Of a DNA stretch of 64,000 nucleotides, positions 45,915-55,100 are shown in pieces. The position numbers were made by a program, and so were the translations under genes. The number at the start of each line of letters is the position of its first letter. Position 1 is the stretch's first letter. The notes beneath the pieces are model-generated. The model was not told where the DNA came from and made no database searches. It saw only the letters and a program-made list of their open reading frames with translations. The stretch covers positions 124,001 through 188,000 of the forward strand of contig NZ_FCOG02000001.1 of the NCBI RefSeq assembly GCF_001544975.2, written 5' to 3'. Source of the DNA: Caballeronia arationis (lineage in GTDB: Bacteria; Pseudomonadota; Gammaproteobacteria; Burkholderiales; Burkholderiaceae).

Positions 45915-46853
45915 TTGACCATAGACGCAGACCTTCTCGGCTACTACCGCGCGGTCGCCGAAGCCTTCCCGCCGCTACTCCCCGACGCCGACGCGCAAGC
46001 GGTGCGTCAGCGTTTTCGCGACGTGGCGCGTACGTTCGCACGGCCGCGTTCCACGGAAATTGCCGTGACGGAAACCTCGCTGCCGCTCGAAGGGCGCGAA
46101 CTGGCCGCGCATATCTATCGTCCTGCGGCCGCGAGCGGTGCGCTGCCGTTGCTCGTCTACTTTCATGGCGGCGGCTGGGTCGTCGGCGATCTCGACACGC
46201 ATGACGATCTGGCCTGCCGCCTCGCCATCGACGCGAATTGCGCCGTCGCCAGCGTCGACTATCGTCTAGCGCCGGAGCATCCCTTTCCCGCGCCTTGCGA
46301 CGACGCGCTCGATGCGCTGATCTGGCTCGCCGAGCATCGTTCGCGGCTCGGATTCGTCACCGACAGGCTCGCCGTCGGCGGCGATAGCGCAGGTGCGCAT
46401 CTCGCCGTCGTCGCGGCGCGTGGTGCGAATGAGCGCGTGGCCGGGCTGGTGAGCGCGCAGTTGCTGCTTTATCCGGCGATGCGCCGCCAGTTCGAAAGCG
46501 CGAGTTGCATCGCGAACGCGAACGGTCCGGGGCTCACGAACGACGAAATGAAATGGTACTGGACGCAATTTCTGTCCGGCGCGGCGCCGGCCGCCGATGA
46601 TGTCCGCGCGTTCCCGCTCGCCGAGCCGTTCGAGCGCCCGCCGTCGCCGGCGCTGATCGTCGCCGCCGCACACGATCCGCTCTACGACGACGCCTTCGAA
46701 CTCGCGCGCTTCCTGGAAACCAATGGCGGGCGCGTCGAACTCATCGACGCCATCGACATGACGCACGGCTTCGGCCGCATCCAGGCGTATTCGCCGGCGG
46801 CGGCGGCGTATATGAAGCGCGTCGCGGCGCGCATCGGCGAGATGCTGCGCTAG
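45915..46853 (+). CDS. Alpha/beta hydrolase, hormone-sensitive lipase family esterase
   Basis: A 312-residue esterase of family IV. The oxyanion motif HGGGW is near residue 85, the nucleophile elbow GDSAG gives Ser158, an acid residue is in HDPLYDDAFE and the catalytic His in DMTHGFGR near the C-terminus. The reaction is hydrolysis of short-chain acyl esters. I chose TTG 45915, which has ACGGAGACAAGAA at good spacing; ATG 45846 and 45738 give basic, non-conserved extensions without ribosome sites. Its stop is 4 bp from the convergent stop of the next gene. The natural substrate is unknown. Confidence 0.82.
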   Translation: MTIDADLLGYYRAVAEAFPPLLPDADAQAVRQRFRDVARTFARPRSTEIAVTETSLPLEGRELAAHIYRPAAASGALPLLVYFHGGGWVVGDLDTHDDLACRLAIDANCAVASVDYRLAPEHPFPAPCDDALDALIWLAEHRSRLGFVTDRLAVGGDSAGAHLAVVAARGANERVAGLVSAQLLLYPAMRRQFESASCIANANGPGLTNDEMKWYWTQFLSGAAPAADDVRAFPLAEPFERPPSPALIVAAAHDPLYDDAFELARFLETNGGRVELIDAIDMTHGFGRIQAYSPAAAAYMKRVAARIGEMLR

Positions 46854-46857
46854 CGCG

Positions 46858-47697
46858 TCACTTCAGCCACTTGTCGACGACCGCCTGAAACTCGCCGGTC
46901 GATCGCGCGAGGTGCAGCCATTGATCGACATACTGCTGGAACGGCGCCTCGCCGCGCGGCACGAGATAGGCCTTTTCCCCGAACTGGAACGGCTTGTCCG
47001 GATGCACCGAGCACAGTCCCGGGTTGAGCTTCTGTTGCAGCAGTGTTTCGGAGGCGTCGGTGACCATCACGTCGGCGTGACCATCGAGGATCTGTTTGAA
47101 GATCGTCACGTTGTCCGGATACTCGATCAGTTGCGAGTGCGTGAAGAACTGCTTCGCGAACCGCTCATTCGTGCCGCCGGGATTGACGATCGTGCGCACG
47201 TTCGGCTGGTCGATCTGCTCGACGGTCTGATATTTCTCGACGTCGCCGCACCGCACGATCGGCGTCTTGCCGTCGACCATGTACGGCTGTGTGAAGAACG
47301 CGCGTTTCTGGCGTTCGAGCGTCGTCGAAACGCCGCCGACTGCGATGTCGCATTTCGCGACGAAGTCGTTCATCAGGTTCGACCACGACGTCTTCACATA
47401 CTCCGCCTTCACGCCGAGCGATTTTGCGAGGCTTTCGACGAGATCGATGTCGATGCCCTCGAACTGTCCGTCCGGTTTGAGGAAGCTGTACGGCTTGTAG
47501 TCGCCGGTCGTGCAGACGCGCAGCGTGTGGCGGGCGAGGACGTCGTCGAGCCGCGAGGGCGCCGGTGCGGCGACCGCCGGCGTCGCGCTGGCCGCGGGCC
47601 GGCCCGAGATGGTTCCGGCCTGAACCGTCTGCGCAGACGCGCTGCCGGTGAACGAGACTGCCGCAACCGCGACGAGATAAACGAGGAGGTTCTTCAT
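46858..47697 (-). CDS. pheC: Periplasmic cyclohexadienyl (prephenate/arogenate) dehydratase-like protein
   Basis: A 279-residue secreted protein of the solute-binding family 3 fold. The signal peptide is MKNLLVYLVAVAAVSFTGSA with cleavage after ASA. The mature protein resembles Pseudomonas PheC along its length: LRVCTTGDYKPYSF, ERQKRAFFTQPYMVDGKTPI, TVEQIDQPNVRTIVNPGGTN, PDNVTIFKQILDGHADVMVT and a conserved Glu after VTDAS. PheC converts prephenate to phenylpyruvate, or arogenate to phenylalanine, outside the cytoplasm. ATG 47697 has AAGAAGACC upstream. A plain amino-acid binding protein is the alternative, but no ABC permease genes adjoin it. Confidence 0.7.
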   Translation of the reverse strand: MKNLLVYLVAVAAVSFTGSASAQTVQAGTISGRPAASATPAVAAPAPSRLDDVLARHTLRVCTTGDYKPYSFLKPDGQFEGIDIDLVESLAKSLGVKAEYVKTSWSNLMNDFVAKCDIAVGGVSTTLERQKRAFFTQPYMVDGKTPIVRCGDVEKYQTVEQIDQPNVRTIVNPGGTNERFAKQFFTHSQLIEYPDNVTIFKQILDGHADVMVTDASETLLQQKLNPGLCSVHPDKPFQFGEKAYLVPRGEAPFQQYVDQWLHLARSTGEFQAVVDKWLK

Positions 47698-47869
47698 TGG
47701 TCTTCTTGTGGGTTGGTATGGCCGTCGATCATAGCGACGCAGGCGGTACTTGAACAATGCACGCGATCCCCGATTTCTCGAACCAGCCCTTGGCGGCCCG
47801 CGTCCGCCCATCACAAAAAGCGGAGGCCGCTCCGGTAGAATGGCTCTTTGCCTTCCAGCACCGAGCGAC

Positions 47870-48964
47870 GTGGCCCATACCCTTCTCAACGACACCTTCC
47901 TGCGCGCGCTGCTGCGCCAGCCGACCGACTACACGCCGATCTGGCTGATGCGTCAGGCGGGCCGTTATCTGCCGGAGTACAACGCCACGCGCGCGCGCGC
48001 CGGAAGCTTCCTGGGCCTCGCGAAAAATCCCGATTACGCGACCGAAGTCACGCTTCAACCGCTCGAACGCTATCCGCTCGACGCCGCCATCCTCTTCTCC
48101 GACATCCTGACGATTCCCGACGCGATGGGGCTCGGCCTGAATTTCGTGCAGGGCGAGGGTCCGCGTTTCGAGCGCACGGTACGCACGGAAGCAGACGTCG
48201 CAAAACTCGCGGTGCCGGATATCGACGCGACACTCCGCTATGTTACCGACGCCGTCAGCCAGATTCGCCGCGCGCTTACCGACGGCGAAGGCCGTCAAAA
48301 GGTGCCGCTGATCGGTTTCTCGGGCAGTCCGTGGACGCTCGCGTGCTACATGGTCGAAGGCGGTGGTTCGGACGACCATCGCACGGTCAAGTCGATGGCG
48401 TATGCGCGGCCGGACCTGGTGCACCGTATTCTCGACATCAACGCGCAAGCCGTCGTGGCGTACCTGAACGCGCAGATCGAAGCGGGCGCGCAGGCCGTGA
48501 TGATCTTCGATACCTGGGGCGGCGCACTCGCGGACGGCGCTTATCAGCGGTTTTCGCTCGACTACATCGCGAAGGTCGTGGCGGGGGTCAAGCGCGAGCA
48601 TGACGGCGCGCGCATCCCGGTGATCACGTTCACGAAGGGCGGCGGCCTGTGGCTGGAGGAAATCGCGTCGATCGGCGTTGACGCGGTCGGACTCGACTGG
48701 ACCGTCAACCTCGGGGCGGCGCGTGCGAAAGTCGGCGACCGGGTGGCGCTCCAGGGCAATATCGATCCGAGCGTGCTGTTCGCACCCCCGGCCGCGATCC
48801 GCACGGAAGCGCGGGCCGTGCTCGACAGCTTCGGCAACCATCCGGGGCACGTTTTCAACCTCGGCCACGGCATCTCGCAGTTCACGCCGCCGGAGCACGT
48901 CGCGGAACTGGTCGACGAAGTGCATCGCCATAGCCGCGCCATTCGACAAAAGAGTTACGTCTGA
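47870..48964 (+). CDS. hemE: Uroporphyrinogen decarboxylase
   Basis: A 364-residue cytosolic enzyme converting uroporphyrinogen III to coproporphyrinogen III in heme synthesis. The N-terminal signature [16 protein letters not shown], the [19 protein letters not shown] block, and the second signature GFSGS...DW (VGLDWTVNL) are intact, and length is standard. GTG 47870 gives the usual N-terminus [11 protein letters not shown] 47840 in frame would add ten residues. It is divergent from the pheC-like gene. Confidence 0.95.
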   Translation: MAHTLLNDTFLRALLRQPTDYTPIWLMRQAGRYLPEYNATRARAGSFLGLAKNPDYATEVTLQPLERYPLDAAILFSDILTIPDAMGLGLNFVQGEGPRFERTVRTEADVAKLAVPDIDATLRYVTDAVSQIRRALTDGEGRQKVPLIGFSGSPWTLACYMVEGGGSDDHRTVKSMAYARPDLVHRILDINAQAVVAYLNAQIEAGAQAVMIFDTWGGALADGAYQRFSLDYIAKVVAGVKREHDGARIPVITFTKGGGLWLEEIASIGVDAVGLDWTVNLGAARAKVGDRVALQGNIDPSVLFAPPAAIRTEARAVLDSFGNHPGHVFNLGHGISQFTPPEHVAELVDEVHRHSRAIRQKSYV

Positions 48965-49417
48965 GCGTTCGTTTGTTGCGGTGCGGTATTCGAGCGCGTC
49001 AGGGCCCGTTTGTTGCGACGCACTTTCCGTGTCTCGAAAGCCCGCCCCTCAGCCATTTCCCGAATGTCAAGGCTTGACTTATGCACAATTTTTACGTTGC
49101 GGCGCGCCATCAGACGTATCGGTGAAAAGGCTCAATAAAGCCCCTCTATTTGGCGCTCAAGCCATTGATTCAAAAGAGTTATCAAGGCGGCGACCCGAAA
49201 TGTGGGCAGGCATGCAGAGGCACTGGGCATGCCTCTTTTTCGAACTGTCAACCGAAGTTCTCAACAAAGTTATCCACAGGCCTGTGGAAAGCCCCGAATT
49301 CTCAAAAATAATCCTGAACTTAGCGCCGATTGTGATGTTTCACTTTAAGTGCGGGGCGCAAAGCCTTGTGCTGTCGTCGGCGTGCTGCAGCGGCGGCCCG
49401 GCCGGGCGGCGCGAGAA
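48965..49417. other. 453-bp hemE-priA intergenic region with DnaA boxes and a terminator
   Basis: No gene seen. It contains a DnaA box TTATGCACA at 49079-49087 preceded by TTGACT, a terminator at 49216-49240, a second box TTATCCACA at 49270-49278 that forms part of a TCCACAGG/CCTGTGGA palindrome (49273-49288), and CACTT-T-AAGTG near 49345. The priA promoter should lie in the last ~120 bp. Confidence 0.55.
49216..49240 (+). terminator. Intrinsic terminator between hemE and priA
   Basis: AGAGGCA (49216-49222) pairs with TGCCTCT (49230-49236) around a 7-nt loop, followed by T residues. It is 250 bp past hemE, far for a simple hemE terminator. Confidence 0.7.
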
Positions 49418-51661
49418 ATGAGTGCCGTCTTCGTCCGCGTCGCGCTCGATCATCCGCTGCCGACGCTCTTCGACTATCGCTACGACCTGGCGCCGGAACC
49501 CGCGCCGGGCTTGCTGGTGCGCGTGCCGTTCGGGCGCCGCGACGTGGTCGGGCTGATTTGCGAAGTCACCGAGCGAAGCGATGTCCCGGCTGAGAAACTA
49601 CGCGCCGTCGACGCCATCTGCGACGCCTGCGCGCCGCTTGCGGACGAATGGCGCGCGCTCGCCGCGTTCGCCGCCGACTATTACCAGCGCGGACTGGGCG
49701 AAGTCGCCCTCCCCGCATTACCGCAAGCGTTGCGCGATGCGTCGCGCTGGGCGCGTCTCTTCGCTCCTGAAGAGCGCTATCGCCTGCTGCCTGCCGGGCG
49801 CGCGGCCTTGCCGGACGCGCTTCCCGTCCGCGCGAGCGCGTTGCGGCGCCTCGCGGAAGCGCTCGCGGCCCAGCCGACGCTCGCCGCGGCCGACGCCCGC
49901 GCGTTGCATCCGAAAGCGAGCGCGACGCTCGACGACTGGCAGTCGAAGGGCTGGGTCGTGCTGGAAACGGCCGACGACAGCACCGGCGCCGCCCAGCCGT
50001 CCGCATTGACCGACGATGCCTTGCTTCCCTGCCTGACGCACGAGCAGCAGGAAGCCGTCGACGCGATCACCGCTGCGCACCAATTCGCGCCATTCCTGCT
50101 GCACGGCGTCACGGGCAGCGGCAAGACCGAGGTCTACCTGCACGCGCTCGCCGGCTTGCTCCACCGGCGGCCGGACGCGCAGGCGCTCGTGCTCGTCCCC
50201 GAAATCAACCTGACGCCGCAGTTCGAAGCCGCTTTCCGCACGCGCTTCGCGGCGCTGCCGGAAGGCGCGATCGTCACGATGCACAGCGGCCTCGCCGAGG
50301 GCGAGCGCGCGCGCAACTGGCTTGCCGCGCACACCGGACGCGCGCGAATCGTGCTCGGCACTCGGCTCGCGATCCTCGCTTCGCTGCCGAAGCTTTCGCT
50401 GATCGTCGTCGACGAGGAGCATGACCCCGCGTACAAGCAGCAGGAAGGTTTGCGCTATTCCGCCCGCGACCTGGCGATCTACCGCGCGAAGCAACTCGGC
50501 ATTCCGGTGGTGCTGGGCTCGGCGACGCCGTCGCTCGAAAGCTGGTGGCAGGCCGAGCAGGGCCGCTACACGCGGCTTTCGCTGACACGCCGTGCCGTTG
50601 CGGATGCGGTGCTGCCTGCCGTGAAGCTCGTCGATCTGGAGGAGGAGCGCAGGCGCGGGCGGGCGTCGATCGACGGTTTGTCGGGGCCGCTCGTTGCGGC
50701 GCTCAAGGGGCGTCTGGAACGGGGCGAGCAAAGCCTCGTATTCCTCAACCGCCGCGGCTACGCGCCGATCCTCTCGTGCGACGCGTGCGGCTGGGTTGCC
50801 GGCTGCCCGCGCTGCAGCGCGTATGTGGTGCTGCACAAGCCCGAGCAGTCGCTGCGCTGCCACCACTGCGGCTGGGAATCGCGGATTCCGAAGTCATGCC
50901 CGGATTGCGGCAACGTCGATATCGCGCCGATGGGGCGCGGCACGCAGCGCGTCGAGGAGACGCTCGCGAGCGCGGTGCCGGGCGCCCGCGTGCTGCGCAT
51001 CGACGCCGACAGCACGCGCCGCAAGGGCAGCGCGCAGGCGCTCTTCTCCGACGTCCACGCGGGGGAAGTCGATATTCTGGTCGGCACGCAAATGATCGCG
51101 AAGGGGCACGACTTCCAGCGCGTGACGCTCGTCGGCGTGCTGAACGCCGATACGGCGCTCTTTTCGCATGACTTCCGGGCGAGCGAGCGACTTTTCGCGC
51201 AATTGATGCAGGTGAGCGGCCGGGCCGGGCGCTCCGGCTTGCCCGGCGAGGTGATGATCCAGACGCGCTATCCGCGTCACGCGCTTTATCACGCGCTGGC
51301 GCGCCACGACTACGTCGGCTTCGCCAATTCGACCCTCGCTGAACGGCGCGACGCGCACCTGCCGCCGTTTGTCTATCAGGCGATGCTGCGCGCGGAAGGC
51401 CGCACGCTCGACGCCGCGCTGGCCTTTCTGGCGCAGGCAGCGGCCGTGTTCGCGGCGCTGCCGGGCGCGGAGCGCGTGACCGTCTACGATGCCGTGCCGC
51501 TCACCATCGTGAAGGTGTTCAACGTGCATCGCGCGCAACTGCTGCTGGAATGCGCTTCGCGCGCGGCGCTGCAGACGGCGTTGCGCGCCTGGCAGCCCGC
51601 GTTGCGTGAACTCCGGGGCGTGTTGCGCTGGGCCGTCGAGGTCGATCCGCTCGATATCTGA
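49418..51661 (+). CDS. priA: Primosomal replication restart helicase PriA
   Basis: A 747-residue 3'-5' superfamily 2 helicase that recognises stalled forks and reloads the replisome. The N-terminal 3'-BD domain starts VFVRVALDHPLPTLFDYRY; helicase motif I GVTGSGKTEVYL is near residue 230, motif II DEEH near 332, and the zinc-binding insert has eight cysteines in CDACGW, CPRC, CHHCGW and CPDCG. Motifs V and VI (VGTQMIAKGHDF, QVSGRAGRSG) follow. ATG 49418 follows GGCGCGAGAA; the longer frame upstream is not coding. Confidence 0.96.
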   Translation: MSAVFVRVALDHPLPTLFDYRYDLAPEPAPGLLVRVPFGRRDVVGLICEVTERSDVPAEKLRAVDAICDACAPLADEWRALAAFAADYYQRGLGEVALPALPQALRDASRWARLFAPEERYRLLPAGRAALPDALPVRASALRRLAEALAAQPTLAAADARALHPKASATLDDWQSKGWVVLETADDSTGAAQPSALTDDALLPCLTHEQQEAVDAITAAHQFAPFLLHGVTGSGKTEVYLHALAGLLHRRPDAQALVLVPEINLTPQFEAAFRTRFAALPEGAIVTMHSGLAEGERARNWLAAHTGRARIVLGTRLAILASLPKLSLIVVDEEHDPAYKQQEGLRYSARDLAIYRAKQLGIPVVLGSATPSLESWWQAEQGRYTRLSLTRRAVADAVLPAVKLVDLEEERRRGRASIDGLSGPLVAALKGRLERGEQSLVFLNRRGYAPILSCDACGWVAGCPRCSAYVVLHKPEQSLRCHHCGWESRIPKSCPDCGNVDIAPMGRGTQRVEETLASAVPGARVLRIDADSTRRKGSAQALFSDVHAGEVDILVGTQMIAKGHDFQRVTLVGVLNADTALFSHDFRASERLFAQLMQVSGRAGRSGLPGEVMIQTRYPRHALYHALARHDYVGFANSTLAERRDAHLPPFVYQAMLRAEGRTLDAALAFLAQAAAVFAALPGAERVTVYDAVPLTIVKVFNVHRAQLLLECASRAALQTALRAWQPALRELRGVLRWAVEVDPLDI

Positions 51662-51675
51662 ACGCGTCGCGCGCT

Positions 51676-51849
51676 TCAGGCGTTGCTGCGGTCGGCTTTC
51701 AGGCGAGGAGCTTCATCCCCCGGAGAGCGGGGCGATTCTCCCGCATCGGCGCGTTCATGCGCGATATGCGGCTGAGCCCCGCGAATGAACAGCACGACGC
51801 ACAACGCGCACATCGCCCAGATGCAGCCGATCACCATCCACGTGCTCAT
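51676..51849 (-). CDS. 57-residue single-span membrane protein
   Basis: A short gene of unknown function. The N-terminus MSTWMVIGCIWAMCALCVV and LFIRG form one hydrophobic helix with three cysteines; the remaining ~32 residues are hydrophilic and Pro/Asp/Arg rich (HERADAGESPRSPGDEAP). ATG 51849 has a near-ideal GGGGAGAAAG ribosome site 6 bp upstream on the minus strand, the best evidence that it is translated. It converges on priA with 14 bp between stops and is divergent from putA. Homologues should be searched with small-protein settings. Confidence 0.6.
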   Translation of the reverse strand: MSTWMVIGCIWAMCALCVVLFIRGAQPHIAHERADAGESPRSPGDEAPRLKADRSNA

Positions 51850-52145
51850 AGTCTTTCTCCCCGAAACTGCGTTCAGCGCGGCTCGAATCGGCGCGCATGG
51901 CAGTTATATCGGCGGGAAACGCGCGTTTGATTAGGGCAACTCCGAGAATATTGAGACTAGGGAAACTACTAGTCGATTTTCGCCATTTCCAGACAGGGTC
52001 CGTATCCGGCAAAGCCTTGTGGCATAAGGGCCCCAAAGAGGTGCAACCCGGTCCGAAAAGTTGGTTGCACCTTTTTTTGCGGCGGAGTACGATGCGCCAA
52101 CTTTTTAGTCATCGGCCGGTGGCACTTCGGCCAAACGAAGGATAT
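51850..52145 (+). promoter_or_regulatory. putA leader and promoter region
   Basis: Contains the start region of the small minus-strand gene, an AT-rich stretch around 51927-51990 and the terminator-like hairpin at 52039-52078. The 67 bp between the hairpin and putA include the AAGGATAT ribosome site. No single promoter stands out; PutA, which has an N-terminal DNA-binding domain, is expected to bind here and repress. Confidence 0.4.
52039..52078 (+). terminator. Terminator hairpin in the putA leader (possible attenuator)
   Basis: A perfect 10-bp stem AGGTGCAACC/GGTTGCACCT (52039-52048 with 52063-52072), a 14-nt loop and seven T residues, 68 bp before the putA start. No gene ends upstream on this strand within 370 bp. 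Confidence 0.8.
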
Positions 52146-55100
52146 ATGGCGAGCACTACCCTTGGCGTCAAAGTCGACGATCTGTTGCGTTCCCGGCTGA
52201 AAGATGCCGCGACGCGTCTGGAGCGCACTCCCCACTGGCTGATCAAGCAGGCGATCTTCGCGTATCTCGAACGCATCGAGCACGGCCAGCTTCCGCCCGA
52301 ACTGTCGGGTGCCAATGGCGGCGCCGAGCTGGGCGAGCCGCTGCCGGTCGAAGGCGAGGAAGACGGCGCACCGCATCCGTTCCTCGATTTCGCGCAGAAC
52401 GTGCAGCCGCAGTCGGTCCTGCGCGCGGCGATCACGGCGGCCTACCGGCGGCCGGAGCCGGAGTGCGTGCCGTTCCTCGTCGGGCAGGCGCGTCTGCCCG
52501 CGAACATCGCCACCGAAGCGCAGGCGCTCGCGAGCAAACTCGTCGAAGCCTTGCGCGCGAAGCACACGGGCGGCGGCGTCGAGGGGCTGATCCACGAATT
52601 CTCGCTGTCGAGTCAGGAAGGCGTCGCGCTGATGTGCCTCGCCGAGGCGCTCCTGCGCATTCCCGACCGCGCGACCCGCGACGCGCTGATCCGCGACAAG
52701 ATCAGCAAGGGCGACTGGCGCTCGCACATGGGCCAGGCGCCGTCGCTGTTCGTGAACGCGGCGACGTGGGGCCTGATGATCACCGGCAAGCTGGTGACGA
52801 CCAATAGCGAGACGGGGTTGTCGTCGGCGCTGACGCGCCTGATCGGACGCGGCGGCGAGCCGCTGATCAGGAAGGGCGTCGACATGGCGATGCGCCTGAT
52901 GGGCGAGCAGTTCGTCACCGGCGAAACGATCTCGGAAGCGCTTGCGAACAGCCGCAAGTTCGAGGCGCGCGGCTTCCGCTATTCCTACGACATGCTCGGC
53001 GAAGCCGCGACCACCGAAGAGGACGCGCTGCGCTACTACGCATCCTACGAGCAGGCGATCCACGCGATCGGCAAGGCGGCGGGCGGTCGCGGTATCTACG
53101 AAGGCCCGGGCATCTCGATCAAGCTTTCCGCGCTGCATCCGCGCTATTCGCGCTCGCAGCAGGAACGCACGATGAATGAACTGCTGCCGCGCGTGCGTTC
53201 GCTCGCGCAACTCGCGCGCCGCTACGACATCGGCCTGAACATCGACGCTGAAGAAGCAGACCGGCTCGAAATCTCGCTCGACCTGCTCGAAGCGCTGTGC
53301 TTCGATCCCGAACTCGCGGGCTGGAACGGCATCGGCTTCGTGGTGCAGGCGTATCAGAAGCGCTGCCCGTTCGTGATCGATTACCTGATCGACCTCGCGC
53401 GCCGCAGCCGTCATCGCCTGATGATCCGGCTCGTGAAGGGCGCCTACTGGGATTCGGAGATCAAGCGCGCGCAAGTCGACGGCCTCGAAGGCTATCCGGT
53501 CTACACGCGCAAGATCTACACGGACATTTCCTACGTCGCGTGCGCGAAGAAGCTGCTCGGCGCGCCGGATGCCGTCTATCCGCAATTCGCGACGCACAAC
53601 GCGTACACGCTCTCCGCGATCTATCACCTCGCAGGACAGAACTTCTATCCCGGCCAGTACGAATTCCAGTGCCTGCACGGCATGGGCGAACCGCTCTATG
53701 AAGAAGTCACCGGCCGCGACAAGCTGAACCGCCCGTGCCGCGTCTACGCGCCGGTCGGCACGCACGAAACGCTGCTCGCGTACCTCGTGCGCCGCCTGCT
53801 CGAAAACGGCGCGAACACGTCGTTCGTGAACCGGATTGCCGACGAATCGATTCCCGTCAGCGAACTCGTCGTCGACCCGATCGACGAGGCGTCGAGGCTC
53901 ACGCCGCTCGGCGCGCCGCACGCGAAGATTCCGCTGCCGCGCCAGCTGTACGGTAGCGAGCGCCTCAATTCGATGGGCTTCGATTTGTCGAACGAGCATC
54001 GGCTGGCGTCGTTGTCGTCGGCGCTGCTTGCGAGCGCGAACAACCAGTGGCGCGCGGTCCCGATGCTCGAAGGCGACGATGCGGGCAACGGCACGCCGCG
54101 CGACGTGCGCAACCCGTCGGACCTGCGCGACGTCGTCGGTACGGTCGTCGAGGCCTCGCCGGAACAGGTGAACGCAGCGATCGCGCACGCAGTCGCCGCA
54201 GCGCCGATCTGGCAGGCGACGCCCGTCGAAGATCGCGCCGACTGCCTCGCGCGCGCCGCCGACCTGCTCGAAGCGCAGATGCATACGCTGATGGGCCTGG
54301 TCGTGCGCGAAGCGGGCAAATCGCTGGCGAATGCGGTGTCGGAGATCCGCGAAGCCATCGATTTCCTGCGCTACTATTCCGCGCAGATTCGCGGCGAGTT
54401 CTCGAACGATACGCATCGTCCGTTGGGACCCGTGGTCTGTATCAGCCCGTGGAACTTCCCGCTCGCGATCTTCATGGGCCAGGTTGCCGCGGCGCTGGCC
54501 GCCGGCAATCCGGTGCTCGCAAAGCCAGCCGAGCAGACGCCGCTGATTGCCGCGCAAGCCGTGCGCATCCTGCGCGAGGCTGGCGTGCCGTCGGGCGCGG
54601 TGCAACTGCTCCCCGGTGACGGCGAGACGGTCGGCGCGGCGCTCGTTGCCGATCCGCGCACGCGTGCGGTGATGTTCACCGGCTCGACCGACGTCGCGCG
54701 CCTTATCAACAAGACGCTTTCCGAGCGCCTCGACCCGGACGGCCGGCCGATTCCGCTGATCGCCGAGACGGGCGGCCAGAACGCGATGATCGTCGATTCG
54801 TCGGCGCTCGCGGAACAGGTGGTTGCGGACGTGATGCAGTCGTCGTTCGATTCGGCCGGCCAGCGTTGCTCCGCGCTGCGCGTGCTGTGCCTGCAGGACG
54901 ACGTCGCCGACCGCACGCTCGACATGCTGACGGGCGCGATGAAGCAGCTCGCGGTGGGCAACCCGGATCGCCTGTCGACCGACGTCGGGCCGGTGATCGA
55001 CGCGGACGCGAAGCGTGGCATCGACGCGCACGTCGCCTCGATGCGCGAGAAGGGCCGCAAGGTCGTGCAACTGCCGCTGCCGGAAGGCTGCGCGCAGGGC

